A stretch of DNA of 64,000 nucleotides. It comes from Margaritifera margaritifera. Its lineage: Eukaryota; Mollusca; Bivalvia; Unionida; Margaritiferidae. The stretch lies in assembly GCA_029931535.1 (NCBI GenBank), contig JAQPZY010001626.1, positions 4,273,501 to 4,337,500 on the forward strand, written 5' to 3'. A model generated the notes under the pieces. The model saw nothing but the letters and a program-made list of their open reading frames with translations. It did not search any database and was not told the origin of the DNA. A program made the translations under genes and the position numbers. Of this stretch, positions 30,801-45,800 are shown piece by piece. Each line of letters begins with the position of its first letter. Positions within the stretch are counted from its first letter, which is position 1.

Positions 30801-33800
30801 TTGGACGCCTGCACTCCAACCGTATCCATTCCGTATTGAAGCAATCGGTGGGTCTGAAAACGTAGGGGCGGACTATTTTTAGTAGGTTGTTAATTGCAAT
30901 ATTTCGTGGCAAGCTTTTCATTGTTTATTCCTAAGTTAATATTTCTTTTTCGGTTCTTACTTTGTTTAAATTCCATGAATTCTAAAAAGTGTTCCACTTT
31001 TTTTAAAAGGGGGTAAGCATTGTCACGGAATTATGTGCACCAAGTTGCTATTGTATTGTATTCTTAAGAGAATAGAGTCAAAGTCTTGTTGCCGTTTTAT
31101 AATTACACGCACAGTATTACCCACTGGGTATGTTTTAGTACCATCGAACTATCATGTTGTATGTAAGCAATACTCACACAATTGATACACTTACTGTGGC
31201 ACGTGCAAGTTGTGGGCATTATGAACTCACTTACCAACTGCATGCTTTTCGTCTGTGTTTCGCGGCATCTATGCATATATAAGGCTTGAATGTTTTAGTA
31301 CAACATAGCGTGATCACTTGTCAGGATGATGTCTCCTTCACGACAATGTAAATCTTTCAGCTGTAGAAATACGTGACAATCGTATAGGCACATAGCGTGA
31401 TGCCTTCTTAGGATGATGTGTCCTTCACGACAATATAAATCTTTCAGCTGTAGAGATATGTGATAATCGTATAGGCACATAGCGTGATGCCTTGTCAGGG
31501 TATTGTCTCCTTCACGACAGTGTATATCTTTCAGCTGTAGAGGTATGTAATAATCGTGTCCGTTCCTCTTTCTTTCTATAATCTGTGTCTGAAAGAGCAT
31601 TCCTTGCTTTTCAAGATGAATTGGAATTTTTCCTAGATTTCCATTGTCAGTCAAATCTCACATAGCATTATGGTGTCAGATTTAATAGTGCCTGTTTTCA
31701 ATTTACAGTCGTATTTTTTATCTGAATTGATATTAATAAACTAGTATTAATTATGAATGTTGTAATATAGTAAATGATGTAAATGGTTCCAGCTTCTTGT
31801 TATCTCGTGTAATTCATTCTTGTTGTAGATAAATTAATTTATGAACTTTGTTATCATGTAATAATATACAGTGATTCTGAACGTTTAACAGTTTCTAATG
31901 TGTAAACTTGGTCCTTTCTTTGGCTCTCACACATAACATGCATGGTGTTTGGTAGCATAATGCGCTAACATATTTTAGTCCATGTATCCCATGGTTTAGT
32001 GGTATATATTTCATCTGATTCCCGGGGTGCTTGGGCCATAAATAATCGTTGTTTAACCAGTTTCATATTTGTGGTGTTAACTTTACAAATTCATTCCTGT
32101 TGCGTGAACTGAACTTCATTTGCGTTGTATAAACAAAACAACTTCATATGCCATGTCGTAGGCTATGATATCATGTATATGTAGACTTGGATGATAAGTC
32201 CAAATAGGTACAAATATTGTGCTAGATATTACTTTTACTGCAGATTCTCTGAATCGTAGATGATCTAGTCATTCTGAAGGAACACCATTGCAAAGACTTA
32301 TAATCTGTTTAGGATCAAATCTAAATAAATTCTTATAAAATTCAAGGTCAGTTTGATAGTATAGGAGGACCAGGGGGGTAATCTTTTTCATCCGGTGGTT
32401 AGACAATGCCGGAATAAGTGAAGCCTTTGTTAACAAAAGGTAGATCGATGTAAAATAAAAGCAGTACAAACCTCCCTTTATCGGTGTGTCGTGTTAAATT
32501 TTTTATTTCATAAACGTTAATAATTCCGGAAAATCGCACTAAGATTTAAGTTGAAAACGTCTATTTTGCTCGACTGAAAATATTCCAGCACAGTTACGAC
32601 AATATTGCACTCACACAGAAATTCCCCTTGCCTTGTTTACCATAGTCTCACGAGACTATTGATTTGGAGTTGCCGAAAAGATCAATATAAGATCAAGGAC
32701 CATCTACTGGTTAGAAGGTATACGGAACATAGCGTAATCGTTATAGAGCAGAACCTTTAACTGAAAATGGAGCATCTTCCATCATTCGGATTTATTTTTA
32801 TACGTTCAGCGAATGAATTCCCATATTTAAATGAAAAAAATTAATTCCTTTGCAATTAGTTTGAGGTCAAGGTATGTATAGACTGGACTACAGAGCTTGG
32901 ATAATTCTATATTTTCACTTGGAAAAAATTGCAAATGTACTTTTCTTTATTCTATGGTGAAAATTTCATCCAGTCCTTGAAAATCTTATTCGAAAAAGAA
33001 AATTAATCGGTGCATATATTTATGTTTGTAAATCTATCGCAATGTGTGCAAATCTGAATACGAGTAATACATTGCATCCACAGACGTTCATGGGAAAGAG
33101 TATTTTTACATTGTATCCACAGATGTTCATGGGACAGAGTATTTGTACATTGTATTCACAGATATTCATGGGACAGAGTATTTGTACATAGTAGCTACAG
33201 ATGTTCATGGAAGAGATTATTTGTACATTGTATCCACAGATGTTCATGGGACAGAGTATTTGTACGTAGTAGCTACAGATATTCATGGAAGAGAGTATTT
33301 GTACCCATGTTTCTTTAACATTCATTGGCTAAATAGTTTTAAAAAGATCAAGTTGTGAGCATAGTCTATATTGATTTCTTCGTCTGAATTTAAGCTTGAG
33401 GAAAAGATCCTTGTGGTCATTCTCAAACATATTCGTCGAAGGACATAATGTGCTACTTCTTCAAGAATTTTCACAGCATGTTAGGACACATGTGACTGCT
33501 CTTTCAACTATATCGTAACTTGGAAAGTGTAAAGAAACTTAATATGTAGCTCCGTCAAACAATGCTTCATCGGATACCTATTGATTCAGTTGATGCAAGA
33601 ACGCCTTTGTGTAACCATACTACTCACAGTGGGTTATTTCCCTTTGGAAGGATAATACCACTTCAACAACGATGAAAATTAGGTGGTAAATTGCCACGTA
33701 GAGAAAACAGTTCGCTTTGATAACTGCGTCAAACTCAGTTGAGACAGCATGTTTTGCAATCTTTTCTCTTCAATGGCTTTAGTGCAGAATGTGACTATTT

Positions 33801-36800
33801 TGGCTAATACATGGAAAAAGTAAGGAATTATTTTCTTCCAGAGATAGAACACATAGCTGACGATGTTACAAGGTAACACGCAGCTGGCGTCATAATATAT
33901 CGATAACCTCACAATGAAACGGATAAGAACTGCATTACATAGTCTGGTTGTTTATAACTCATTTTTTATTAGATTTAAATCTGTGATTAGAGAATGATGG
34001 TAGGATCCAGTCAATATGCTCGTGTACTAATGCGCGGAGACAATGGACACTCGTTAGATGGTTAAATGGCAGCGATATATTCTCAAAGAGTATGAGCTGC
34101 GAGGAGCGTGATGCGCTCTAATTATCTACCATGTCAAGCGCATGTAGTCCCGACACATAGGATTTGTAGACATATCTAAGGTAATCTTTGGAGAAGTTAT
34201 GAATGAAAGTTAAGATTGTTTGTTAAGAACTTGAGTGCATAAAAAAAACCTGAAAAGTCTGTAGTGCAAGATAAGACACTTAACCAATAGATCACATGTA
34301 GCTGAAAGTTTCGATCGTGTGCATTAAACAGATTGTATTCAGTAGATTGAAATATCGAGTCAAAACATTTTTGGTCTCAACTTACCTAGAGAGCAATAAT
34401 GTAACAGCCAAACATATTCCTAATATTTTACAGCAAATAAATAAACTTGATCTTTCACGAACTAGTTATTCATATTTATCAAGTACTTATGGTGGAAAAT
34501 TTTCGCCATTTGTCATACCAAGTTTATTCGAGTAGTACTACACTGTATATTTAAGAAAAGCATTGAACATATACACAATGGTGAAGAAATAAAGCATTCA
34601 GCATTTTTCAAGCAAATGAAAAACCAGAAAAGTATTAGTACACTGTCTTACAGAAAAATATATTTGGCTGAAATATATGATTAATTATTTAAAAGAACGA
34701 ATGAATGACTGATATATGTTTTCTTATTACAATACTGTTACCTGAGCAATGTCCTGTCTTAATGCCACCTTCTGTTTAAATGGTACAGTAAATAAACATC
34801 AATTACATATTCAAGTCTGATCTTCGAAGCCATTCATTCTCAATACATTTTGACAAATTTGCAACAAAACTCGAGATATATGGCATTTAAATAAGTCTTT
34901 AATTAAGATTATTGTACAGAACTTAAACTATAGTTTCAGCGGTGTAATTCTGTCAGGCAAAAATATCATTTGTTTCCAAAAAAGATGTTCCGGTGTCTTG
35001 CTGAATGTATACATTCATTAAAATTAGCATAAGAAGTATGATTCTACACTTTTGTCTACATGGGTGTCATAACAATTTAATAATTCGATTAATGTGACCG
35101 ACTCAAGCAGTCACTTTACTTCACCCAAAGTTCATGTAACAAATACTCCATATACATAAACTACACAACTGAATTTTAATTACATTTAAAATGAATACTT
35201 CAATAAATGACCTTTCTATTAAAACGTCATTAAATTCCTTGTTGAAGCCAGATCAAATATTTTCAAAGCAGCTACTTTAAATTGTTAATTGGTATTCTCC
35301 TGCTTGTACTATACATTTTCTTCTTCAGATGCTCAGTATGTCGACTCTGACCTGGGCAAATTGATTATTTACACCAACATTCTGGATTTTTCATTGAAAG
35401 TTAACACAAATGATGCAGTTGGAGTTTTATAAATTACAATCTTTCTCATAAAAATCATTTACGTTCATACAGTTTCATAAGTGCCAGTTTAATAAAGCAC
35501 CAGTATATCGCATATGGATTGGAAGACAACCTTCTTTTTGATCGAATAATTTATTATATTTTCCACGCACTGCGTAACATGGTCACATGACTCATTATTC
35601 GGATTTGACCCTGGATGGCAGGATTACATAAACTCATTGTAGACAAGAGTTATTAATTACTAAATTTATCACAACCAATGCAATTATCCAGTTTTTCAGA
35701 TAAATTTAAATAACATTGAAACATTTGTTTTTGGTAAAATAATAAAGGTTATGTGAACATTTGATTGTTTTTTAAAAACTATTTAGCATTACTGCCCTGC
35801 ACAGTTTCCATGTCCTTTGGTGTCCACAGCTGTAGTGCTGTGACGTCTTCTATGTCGAATCACGAATGCCCTTATAATAGGTAGAATACAGGTAAAGAGC
35901 AGATTTGCGTGATTTCTTCTGGTCAAATTTGTCAACTTTTTCCAATAATATCAGATTTTCATCACATACACTTGTTGTTTCATCATAACTAAAATAAGTG
36001 GTACGATTGTTTTGCACGGTAGACGCATAAATATGTATAAAGAAATTGTAATGAGATAAACGGTTTAAATGTACTGATTTTAACAGTAGAGAAAAGAGTC
36101 AGTACCCATACATTTTAAAACCAGGACATTACCATGATTATTAAAACCGCAATTTCTTCGAATATCTTAACTTTCCTGTACGTTTAGTTCAAAACCCTTA
36201 TTCATAATGTGATTTTATTGATACATATATGTGTAAAAATGTTGCCGCCTTTATTTTAGTGTAGTAGATTTTAGTAAACCACACGAACATGTACCGTGAT
36301 TTCCTTAAATTTCTCAACATATATATTCGATTCAAGCGTCAAAATATAAGTTCACATTGCCTGAAATAATTATTTCATATATTTAGTACAAATAAAAAGA
36401 ATTGAAAATCAATAAAATATAGGAGACGACAATTTCCTACCCCAACTAGTCCGGATATCTATATCTCCTGGTTGGGAAAGTGCAATATTACGAAAGTAGC
36501 CCAATTGTTGAATAAAAGAATACAAATACAAATTTTCAGACAATTTGCAGAGCTAATAGGTTAAAATTGTATTTGTCGCCGTCGGTAAAAATGTGAGATA
36601 TTTACGCTTTCTCCATATATTCTTCGTGTTCCATCAAAACTCCGGATATTTTTTTTGTAAATAATCCAACTTCCCAGGATAGAATCCTTACACCGTGAAT
36701 AAGTACATACTAAATAATTAACGATTTCTGTATGACAGAGCATTGTGAAGCCGCAACAAGTCTTGATCGAGCGCCACATTATATACCGAAACAGGTTTGT

Positions 36801-39800
36801 TACCTGTACAATGGTGCGGTTGAATTGCTATAGTCTGTAAAATTGGTGTCATTTCAGGCATATAAACCGTAAGGACACTACTTGCTTGTGTCTAATGTGC
36901 AACAAACTCTGAACAGCATAGATCCTGGCCTGGAAATCATAAAAACTCTTGGGCTTAATATTTTGTGTCGACCAATCACAAATGACGTTACTTTTGAAAA
37001 TTCGTTACTTATTGGCTGATAGTGGCAACTCAATCCCAGGCCCAGAATTATACTTTTATGATCTCCGGGCCAGATGACTTCAAACAACAGCGTAGACCTT
37101 GATATGTCGGCTCCTTGTCTGAGAGCAGAACTGACTCTTTACTTTTTCAGTGTGGTGCGAGTAATGCACGAATAATTTCGGTAAAGACATTAGGATACCC
37201 CATAACGTAAGAATGAAGGCTACTCTTTCCGGATGCAGAAATTCTTCATATTGAAATAAGCTGAAATTTGGTCAGTTGTAAGTCAAAGAAAAAGTAAGAG
37301 TCTACGAGCTAGTTTTATCACTATCGGTATCATTGTTATGTCACACTCACAATCGGAGTTTACATAGGACTCAATGGAAATTTGCCCCGGATGAGGTGTT
37401 TTTACAATATTTATATACTTCTTAAATGTTGATTTTAAAAATACTTTGCAGCGATATTTTACTGATATCAGCTTTTTGAATACAAAGGATAATGAATAGG
37501 TTACGGTCCTGGAAATAAACTTACAGCAATATTTTTGTAAAAATGCAAAACGTAAATAAAGTATCTTGAACATAACTGAGCTACCAGAAAGAGAGTTTAA
37601 ATATTTTCATACTTTCGCCGAGTAATTGTGTCCCGAGGAGTTATTTAATTTTGAAAGTGCATGCGTTGAGGAAACATATTTATAAATTGCCTTAATCTGA
37701 TTGTACAGCAAAAAATATTTCTGTCCAAATAACATGTTCGCCTGAAAGTTACTCAAACCATAGAATATTTTACAGTAAGTCGTATAATAACTTGCTTAAC
37801 TTTAAAACATCTTTTCCATGGGTAAACATTAATGTTATTTGTTTAATTCTGTATATAACTATTTTGCGTTAAAAAGTTTTCACGTCACAAAGCATTTTAT
37901 TAATTTTATTGATGCCGTAAAAGCTGCCGTGAAATGGTCGTATAATTGTACCCTAATAAAAATAACATCGCTTATCGTAAAATTATTTCCATAATTACTT
38001 AATGTATCTCTATCAATGATATGCAAAATAATTATTTACATTCAGAAACCATCTACTTTTAGGCAATCATCTAATATAATCGAGAAATCCTCAAAAGCTG
38101 TGTCAATATTTGATAAAAAGCTAACTTAGCTAACCCATGAACAATTATTAAATTACATGATGCAAAACTTAATCGATTCATTCTTAGTTTCAAAGAATCT
38201 CAATATAAGTAATAATGGTCTAATCAGTCGCAGTTACGCATTTGCAGTTTATTCTTCCATCAGGCAATAGAACAGTTTCAAACTATATAAAAAAAATGCC
38301 ATAATAAAGAATTATAATTCTTTGTTTTTATTTTCAATCTAAACACATTTATGCATGAAAGAAATTTTATAAATAGAAAGGCTTTGCAGTAAAACACTGT
38401 GATATGCTCAGACCTTTTGACGATTTGTCGATTTAAGTGTTTGTTATTGGTTTTGTAAAAGAAAAATAAACAATACATGTATATCCATGCTTGTCCGCTT
38501 TTACCTGTCTTTCAGCTTTCTCTTCGTCCGCGTCCGCCTTGTCCTGTTTCTGCTGTTCGGCATACGACATGGCCACAATGGCAAGGATCAAGTTCACCAG
38601 GTAGAAGGAGCCAAGTAAGATGACTAGTATAAAATATATACAGTGCCACGGACCTTCCGCTCGCAAGATCTGCAAGTGAAAGGTAGAAACTTTTAGCTTA
38701 CGTCATTTAGTATTTTCCACATCGGATTTCAAATGAGAAAATGTTTAATTTTTATTACGGTCTTCATTTGTATATAACAAAAATATTATGGTTTACATAT
38801 TCCTTAGGACTTATGTGTTCCTTCTATCTGCAACGACTGATTTTTGTCTACGTTCTTCTCAATCAGTTAAATATTGTACACTAGTATATACGGTATAAAC
38901 TGAATTTGAACATTACAAATGATTTTAATTCGCCACACCGACAACAATTTCACTTTAATGTCAATTAATAACCTTGTAAAATCTGGCTATGAGAAACTCG
39001 TGATTTTAAGTGCACAAATTGACTGCTTAATATAACTCCCACATTGAATGGAGAGTACGGGCAAGGAGCATTTTCAGATGCAAGAGATAATATATTCGCT
39101 CGGAACACCTCATTCTCTATCGCCTTTTTTGTCATGATTGTTCTCTTTCTGATGGCCTCTCTTCCCAAGTCTAATACTCATCTGTATTTAATCATGAAGG
39201 CGGAAAAGAAAAATGGAAATAATTGTTGACTTGTCCGGGGAAACGCAGGTGAATCGATGCTTCCTAATAAGAATAAGGAATTTTGCAAGGAGCAGTTATC
39301 TCTCATATCCTGGAATGTTCATGTTTTAAAATGTAAAATATGTGATTTAATTTCTTTCGTTAATTTCATCATTTGATGTCTTAATATTATGTGAAACTTG
39401 GACAAATCCTAATGACAGTTATAATTTAAATATCAGAGGTTGTGAATGTAATAATTTCTTTTTTAGTAAAAAGGACTAAGGGAAAACAGGAGATAGATTT
39501 CTTAGAGGGATTTCAGTGTATTATAAATAGATTTCTTAGAGGGATTTCAGTGTATTATAAATAGTTTTTGAAAAAAATAGACATTGTTGATAAGTTAAAT
39601 GAAGGTGTTATGTGGTCTAAAATGGTTATAACTAAGATGTTCTAGTTGGTTGTGTTTATTTCAGTCCACCTGCGTACATGTACGCGAAATTGAAAAATGT
39701 GATCTTATTGAAGTTTTAGAAGAAGATATATGTATCTTCGGGTAAACTAGCGAGTGATAATAATTTGGGGATTCTTTATATAAATATTATGCATTCTGAT

Positions 39801-42800
39801 CTCGACTCTGATGTTACATTAGATGATGTTAAAAAGGTTGTTGAATCATTGTTACATTAGATGATGTTGAAAAGGCTGTTGCATCATTATTACATTAGAT
39901 GATGTTAAAAAGGTTGTTGAATCATTGTTACATTAGATGATGTTGAAAAGTCGGTTGCATCATTGTTACATTAGATGATGTTAAAAAGGTTGCTGAATCA
40001 TTGTTTCATTAGATGAGGTTAAAAAGGTTGCTGAATCATTGCTACATTAGATGAGATTTAAAAGGCTGTTGCATCATTGTTACATTAGATGATGTTGAAA
40101 AGGCTGTTGCATCATTGTTTCATTAGATGAGGTTAAAAAGATTGCTGAATCATTGTTACATTAGATGATGTTGAAAAGGTTGTTGAATCATTGTTACATT
40201 AGATGAGGTTAAAAAGGTTGCTGAATCATTGTTACATTAGATGATGTTAAATAGGTTGCTGAATCATTTTTACATTAGATGATGTTGAAAAGGTTGTTGA
40301 ATCATTGTTACATTAGATGATGTTGAAAAAGCTGTTGCATCATTGTTACATTAGATGATGTTAAAAAGGTTGTTGAATCATTGTTACATTAGATGATGTT
40401 GAAAAGGTTGTTGAATCATTGTTACATTAGATGAGGTTATAAAGGTTGCTGAATCATTGTTACATTAGATGATGCTGAAAAGGTTGTTGATTTATTGTTA
40501 CATTAGATGATGTTAAAAAGGCTGTTGCATCATTGTTACATTAGATGATGTTAAAAAGGTTGCTGAATCATTGTTACATTAGATGATGTTAAAAAGGTTG
40601 TTGAATCATTGTTACATTAGATGATGTTAAAAAGGTTGTTGAATCATTCTTACATTAGATGAGGTTAAAAAGGTTGCTGAATCATTGTTACATTAGATGA
40701 TGTTGAAAAGGTTGTTGAATCATTGTTACATTAGATGAGGTTAAAAAGGTTGCTGCATCATTGTTACATTAGATGATGTTAAAAAAGTTGCTGAATCATT
40801 TTTACATTAGATGATGTTGAAAAGGTTGTTGAATCATTGTTACATTAGATGATGTTGAAAAAGCTGTTGCATCATTGTTACATTAGATGATGTTAAAAAG
40901 GTTGCTGAATCATTGTTACATTAGATGATGTTGAAAAGGTTGTTGAATCATTGTTACATTAGATGATGTTGAAAAAGCTGTTGCATCATTGTTACATTAG
41001 ATGATGTTAAAAAGGTTGCTGAATCATTGTTACATTAGATGATGTTGAAAAGGTTGTTGAATCATTGTTACATTAGATGAGTTTATAAAGGTTGCTGAAT
41101 CATTGTTACATTAGATGATGTTGAAAAGGTTGTTGAATTATTGTTACATTAGATGATGTTAAAAAGGCTGTTGCATCATTGTTACATTAGATGATGTTAA
41201 AAGGTTGCTGAATCATTGTTACATTAGATGATGTTAAAAAGGTTGTGGAATCATTGTTACATTAGATGATGTTGAAAAGGTTGTTGAATCATTCTTACAT
41301 TAGATGAGGTTAAAAAGGTTGCTGAATCATTGTTACATTAGATGATGTTGAAAAGGTTGTTGAATTATTGTTACATTAGATGATGTTAAAAAGGCTGTTG
41401 CATCATTGTTACATTAGATGATGTTAAAAAGGTTGTTGCATCATTGTTACATTAGATGATGTTAAAAAGGCTGTTGCATCATTGTTACATTAGATGATGT
41501 TAAAAAGGTTGTTGAATCATTGTTACATTAGATGATGTTGAAAAGGTTGTTGAATCATTGTTACATTAGATGAGGTTGAAAAGGTTGCTGAATCATTGTT
41601 ACATTAGATGATGTTGAAAAGGTTGTTGAATTATTGTTACATTAGATGATGTTAAAAAGGCTGTTGCATCATTGTTACATTAGATGATGTTAAAAAGCTT
41701 GTTGAATCATTGTTACATTAGATGATGTTAAAAAGGTTGTTGAATCATTGTTACATTAGATGAGGTTAAAAAGGTTGCTGAATCATTGTTTCATTAGATG
41801 AGGTTAAAAAGGTTGCTGAATCATGCTAAAAAAAGAAAAAGAACGTGTGGTCTTGAATTCAGTATGTTCGGAAATGTATAAATGTTCGTTTGATATAATT
41901 GCCCCGCTTGTTGTAAAATTGTTAACTGTTTTTTTACTAAAGGAATTTATGCATATGCCTGATGCGATGGTCTATTGTCTCAATACATAAAAAGGGTGAT
42001 CAAAATGATCTAAAGAACTGTAGGGAAATAAAGATTAATAATACACTTGGCAAAGTATATTCACATTTATTGAATGAACCACAACGTACAATACAATTAA
42101 TGACAATCAGATTTCAAGGTCATAACTCATCGATTGATTGTATATTTTTACTTCATTCCATAATTTCAATGGCTTTGAGCACTTCAAATAAATTATAATG
42201 TGTCATGATTGATTTTGGAATTACTTTTGACAAAGTTAATAGATGTCTCCAGTGGTTATTAGTACTAAAATAGTCAAGGTATGGAGAGCTATGTATTTAT
42301 CCGTAAGGTCATGTATTAAATATAATGAACAAATGTAAAAAAATTTTTGAATCATATATTGGTGATAAGCAAGGTGATGATTTATCCCTATTGTTATTTA
42401 TACTTTTAATTAATGATAAAATATCAACACGGACCCCTAAAGTGTGTTTACCATGAATAAAATTAATCTGTTATTTCGTTGTATGCAGATGATCCTGTAC
42501 TATTTTTTAACTTAAAAGGATGTTCTACAATCAACTTTACATTATTTTGAAAGCTTACTATGACAGCTTGTCTTTACAAGTGGATACTGATAAAACAAGA
42601 AATCTTTGAAAAAGGAAGATATTCGACCGCTACTTTTAATTATGGAGACAAAATACTCGAGGTCGTATATTTTTTTTAAATAAAATATCTTGGAATTATG
42701 TTGTTTTTTGTTTGTTTGTTTGTTTGTTTGTTTGTTTGCTGGGGGGTTATTGTTGTTGGTTTTTTTTTTTTTTTTTTTTTTTTGCTGTTTTTTTTTTTTT

Positions 42801-45800
42801 TTTTTTCTGAATGGAGGGCGATTCAGAACAAACTTTTTTGTGTGAATACGGTCCATTGTCTTTGCAAAAGTTATATGATGTGTCTCTACCAATCACAACA
42901 AAAAAGTAATTTATTTGATTGATAAGTAGTTTCATTGTGGTACTGAAGTATAGAAGCTTTACCATGCAAAGCTTGTAGAAAATGTGCATTTTACATTTTG
43001 TAGAAATATCTTGAATGTTAAGAAATGTACAAATTTTAGTGCATATTATGGACAGCTTGGTAGACTACCAATTACATGAAAAATTAGAAGGAACACGATA
43101 TGGTCCCGGATTTTATTAAACTGTAATTTCTTGCTGTCTGAAATACATTTGATGTTGAACAATGATGCTGACTCTGGCATAATTTAAATTAGGCTTATCA
43201 AATCAAACGTATAATAAATGAATTATTTACGACTGAATCAGTATAATGTGATACTCTGAAGTCTAATTAAACAAAATTATGTGACCTGTTGATATAATCG
43301 TGGTGGTAGTCAGTAGCACCTTTTATTAAACTGACTTATTATGCTATGTATAAAAACAATCTGAGTTGGAAAACATACCTGTATACAATTACCAATGATA
43401 AATTTAGAATATCTCTTGCTCATTTTAGAACAGTATCACACAGTTTTGTTCCTGAGTTAGGTAGTTATAGAACATATCAAGAGAAGCGAGGTTTTGTGCG
43501 TTTTGTAATCAAAATATGATTGAAACAGAGTATCACTTCCTCCTTGTGTTTAATTTCTGTCTTCAAAACAAATATTTACGTAGGTACTTTTGCTTTTGTC
43601 CTACATTACGCAAATATGAATCTCTCATGCCTTTTAAGTCAAACGATAACATTATTACACCAGCTAAATACATTTATTTTTCGATGGATACTTGATTACT
43701 ATTGTCTTTGTTTGCTCCTTCATAACTGTTTTTGTAGACATATAAATACTTGTACAACATTCATAGCATCAGCGCATCATGTTAATACTATTCACATTAG
43801 GGCTAAAAACATTATGTATGTTTAAAACTGAACACAACTATTGAAAATATCAGAATTTTCAGTTGATGTGAAATATCCTTAAAATTCGTCGGTTTAAACA
43901 ACTATCTTCTGTTACGACTCGGGGTAAATGTAACAAAAGAAAAGACTCAAACAAGCTTTCAAGATTTAAAATACAAATATTTGATTTCCTAAAATATTAA
44001 AATATTTCAACAAACAATCAAAGTGAAAGAATTAAAAATAACTTACAGCATAGAATATCCTTAAAGGTCCTAAATTGTTCTAAAGTTCACTGATCCGGAA
44101 GTTAATCCAAATATTCCGAATGGAGATATTCCGAATGAAACCACTAAAGTGTTGATGTGTCTACAAGAATCAGTTATATCCAAACATTATTAATTCCAAA
44201 TAATCCTTGTGAATATGGAATATCACACAAGTTCTAGAAATGTTTCCGCTAATTCCAACGGAGCTGTATAATACTTAAATTTAAAGTATCAGTACTAATC
44301 CAGAATGTACTGTATAATAATCTCTGAAGCAGAATAATCACACAAAATGAACCAATCTCGTTTATGAGCTCTCAGGCTGATGAACTATGACAGAATGACG
44401 AACGCTGCGATTAGATCTTATTTATAGTCTCTGACTACGCAAATCAAATAAAAACCCAATGATTCTACGTCTCAAACAAACACATCAGAATTGTGATCTT
44501 AAACTCTAATTTCTGGTCAAGAAAATGAATCATTCTCTGTAATTACGACTTAAAAACAATTTAATCCTTCTAGATAACAACCTTCTCCGAACCAATCAGA
44601 AACTAGGTTATACGTGACACCGCTAAAGTACATATGCACTGACGTTATTACCAGTCAACAAAGTATTGACTTCTTATTGAACATAGAATCCAGGTCAAAA
44701 CATTGAATGCAGGTCAAAAGCACAAATCTCACGCGCGGAATCACGTGATATGACTCATGCATCAACTGACAATATTATCCCAGGACTAATGTACTGAGTC
44801 ACATGGAAATACCGTATATGTACTTTCTGCAAGACGACAGCTGTTAGACTATTATGTAGAGATCATAAAACTATATCATTATTTACAATGCTTATGCAAT
44901 TGTTGATAGATAGAGCTATATCGACCGTTAAATGCTGTAACGGACCATCGGGGTATTAGCTGTTCTCTTGATATCATAAGAGTAATACAGGGGTAAATAC
45001 AGCATGTTCCATAACTAATAAGAAATACGGTAATCTGTTCTTTACAAAAAATGGACAACAAAGGGTTTTAGTCTCAGCATCAGTGGATCGTGCAACATTG
45101 ATGACACTTGAAGTTTTGATGAAACGTTCTCCAAAAAAAGCAGCAAGCGCTCGCTTTTTCAGATGCAAAAGAGATTTAATGACTGATGTTATCATCTAGT
45201 ATGTCGCAGTATGTAAGAGTATATACGGTTACAGTATGAAGATCTCAATGTAATATCCGGTTCCAGTATGAGGATCTCAATGTAAGAGTATATACGGGTA
45301 CAGGATGATGATCTCAGTATAAGAGTATATACGGGTACAGGATGAGGATCTCAATGTAAGAGTATATACGGGTACAGGGATGAGGATCTCAGAGTAAAAT
45401 TATATACGGTTCCAGTATGAGGATATCAATGTAAGAGTATATACCGGTACAGGATGAGGATCTCAGTGTAAGACCCAAAAGTGTTCTCCCCAGTGCCTTT
45501 TACCGTAGTGGTCCCGCTATGCTATCATTTCAGCCCGCTTAGCTTCAGAACCCGCCACTACGCTATCCGCTTGTGCCGCTACGCTTTTATGGGTCCCGCT
45601 ATCCTTATAAAAATTAATCTGTTAAATAAATATCCTGTCAACTAATTCAAAGATTTATTAATCAAATGATGCATGTTCTTACGTCTTCTTGGGTAATTAA
45701 TTAAGATAATTCAGGATAATTATTCACTTAGCCGTTATCTTTTGTACCTGACTTGCCCGACTGCCGGTGCATGTCCTTTGATGCGGCTACGTCTTTGTAC

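Larger units (their letters stand above)
26715..34741 (-). other. 8-kb Nav1 intron with array cluster and gypsy remnant
   Basis: Contains a poly-A tract (27805-27837), four neighbouring minisatellites (28015-29935), a Ty3/gypsy integrase remnant with possible LTR (29960-31670), an 87-bp array inside that LTR and a 39-bp array (33070-33310). Stretches 26715-27800, 31690-33060 and 33320-34740 hold nothing I can name. Confidence 0.75.
39300..43860 (+). pseudogene. LINE remnant (endonuclease and RT) with internal array
   Basis: Broken plus-strand frames, in order: [12 protein letters not shown] and the [19 protein letters not shown] endonuclease start; [34 protein letters not shown]; after the array, the reverse transcriptase: [16 protein letters not shown] with [47 protein letters not shown] (first catalytic Asp block), [26 protein letters not shown]-like relic ([14 protein letters not shown]), [25 protein letters not shown]; then C-terminal blocks [28 protein letters not shown] and [15 protein letters not shown]. 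Numerous stops and shifts: dead. Clade not assigned with confidence. A G/T-rich poly-T stretch (42701-42808) interrupts it. Confidence 0.85.

Noticed and set aside
28015..33310. Regular repeats that could suggest a CRISPR-like array
   Set aside because: Units are directly adjacent without variable spacers, and the context is an animal intron.
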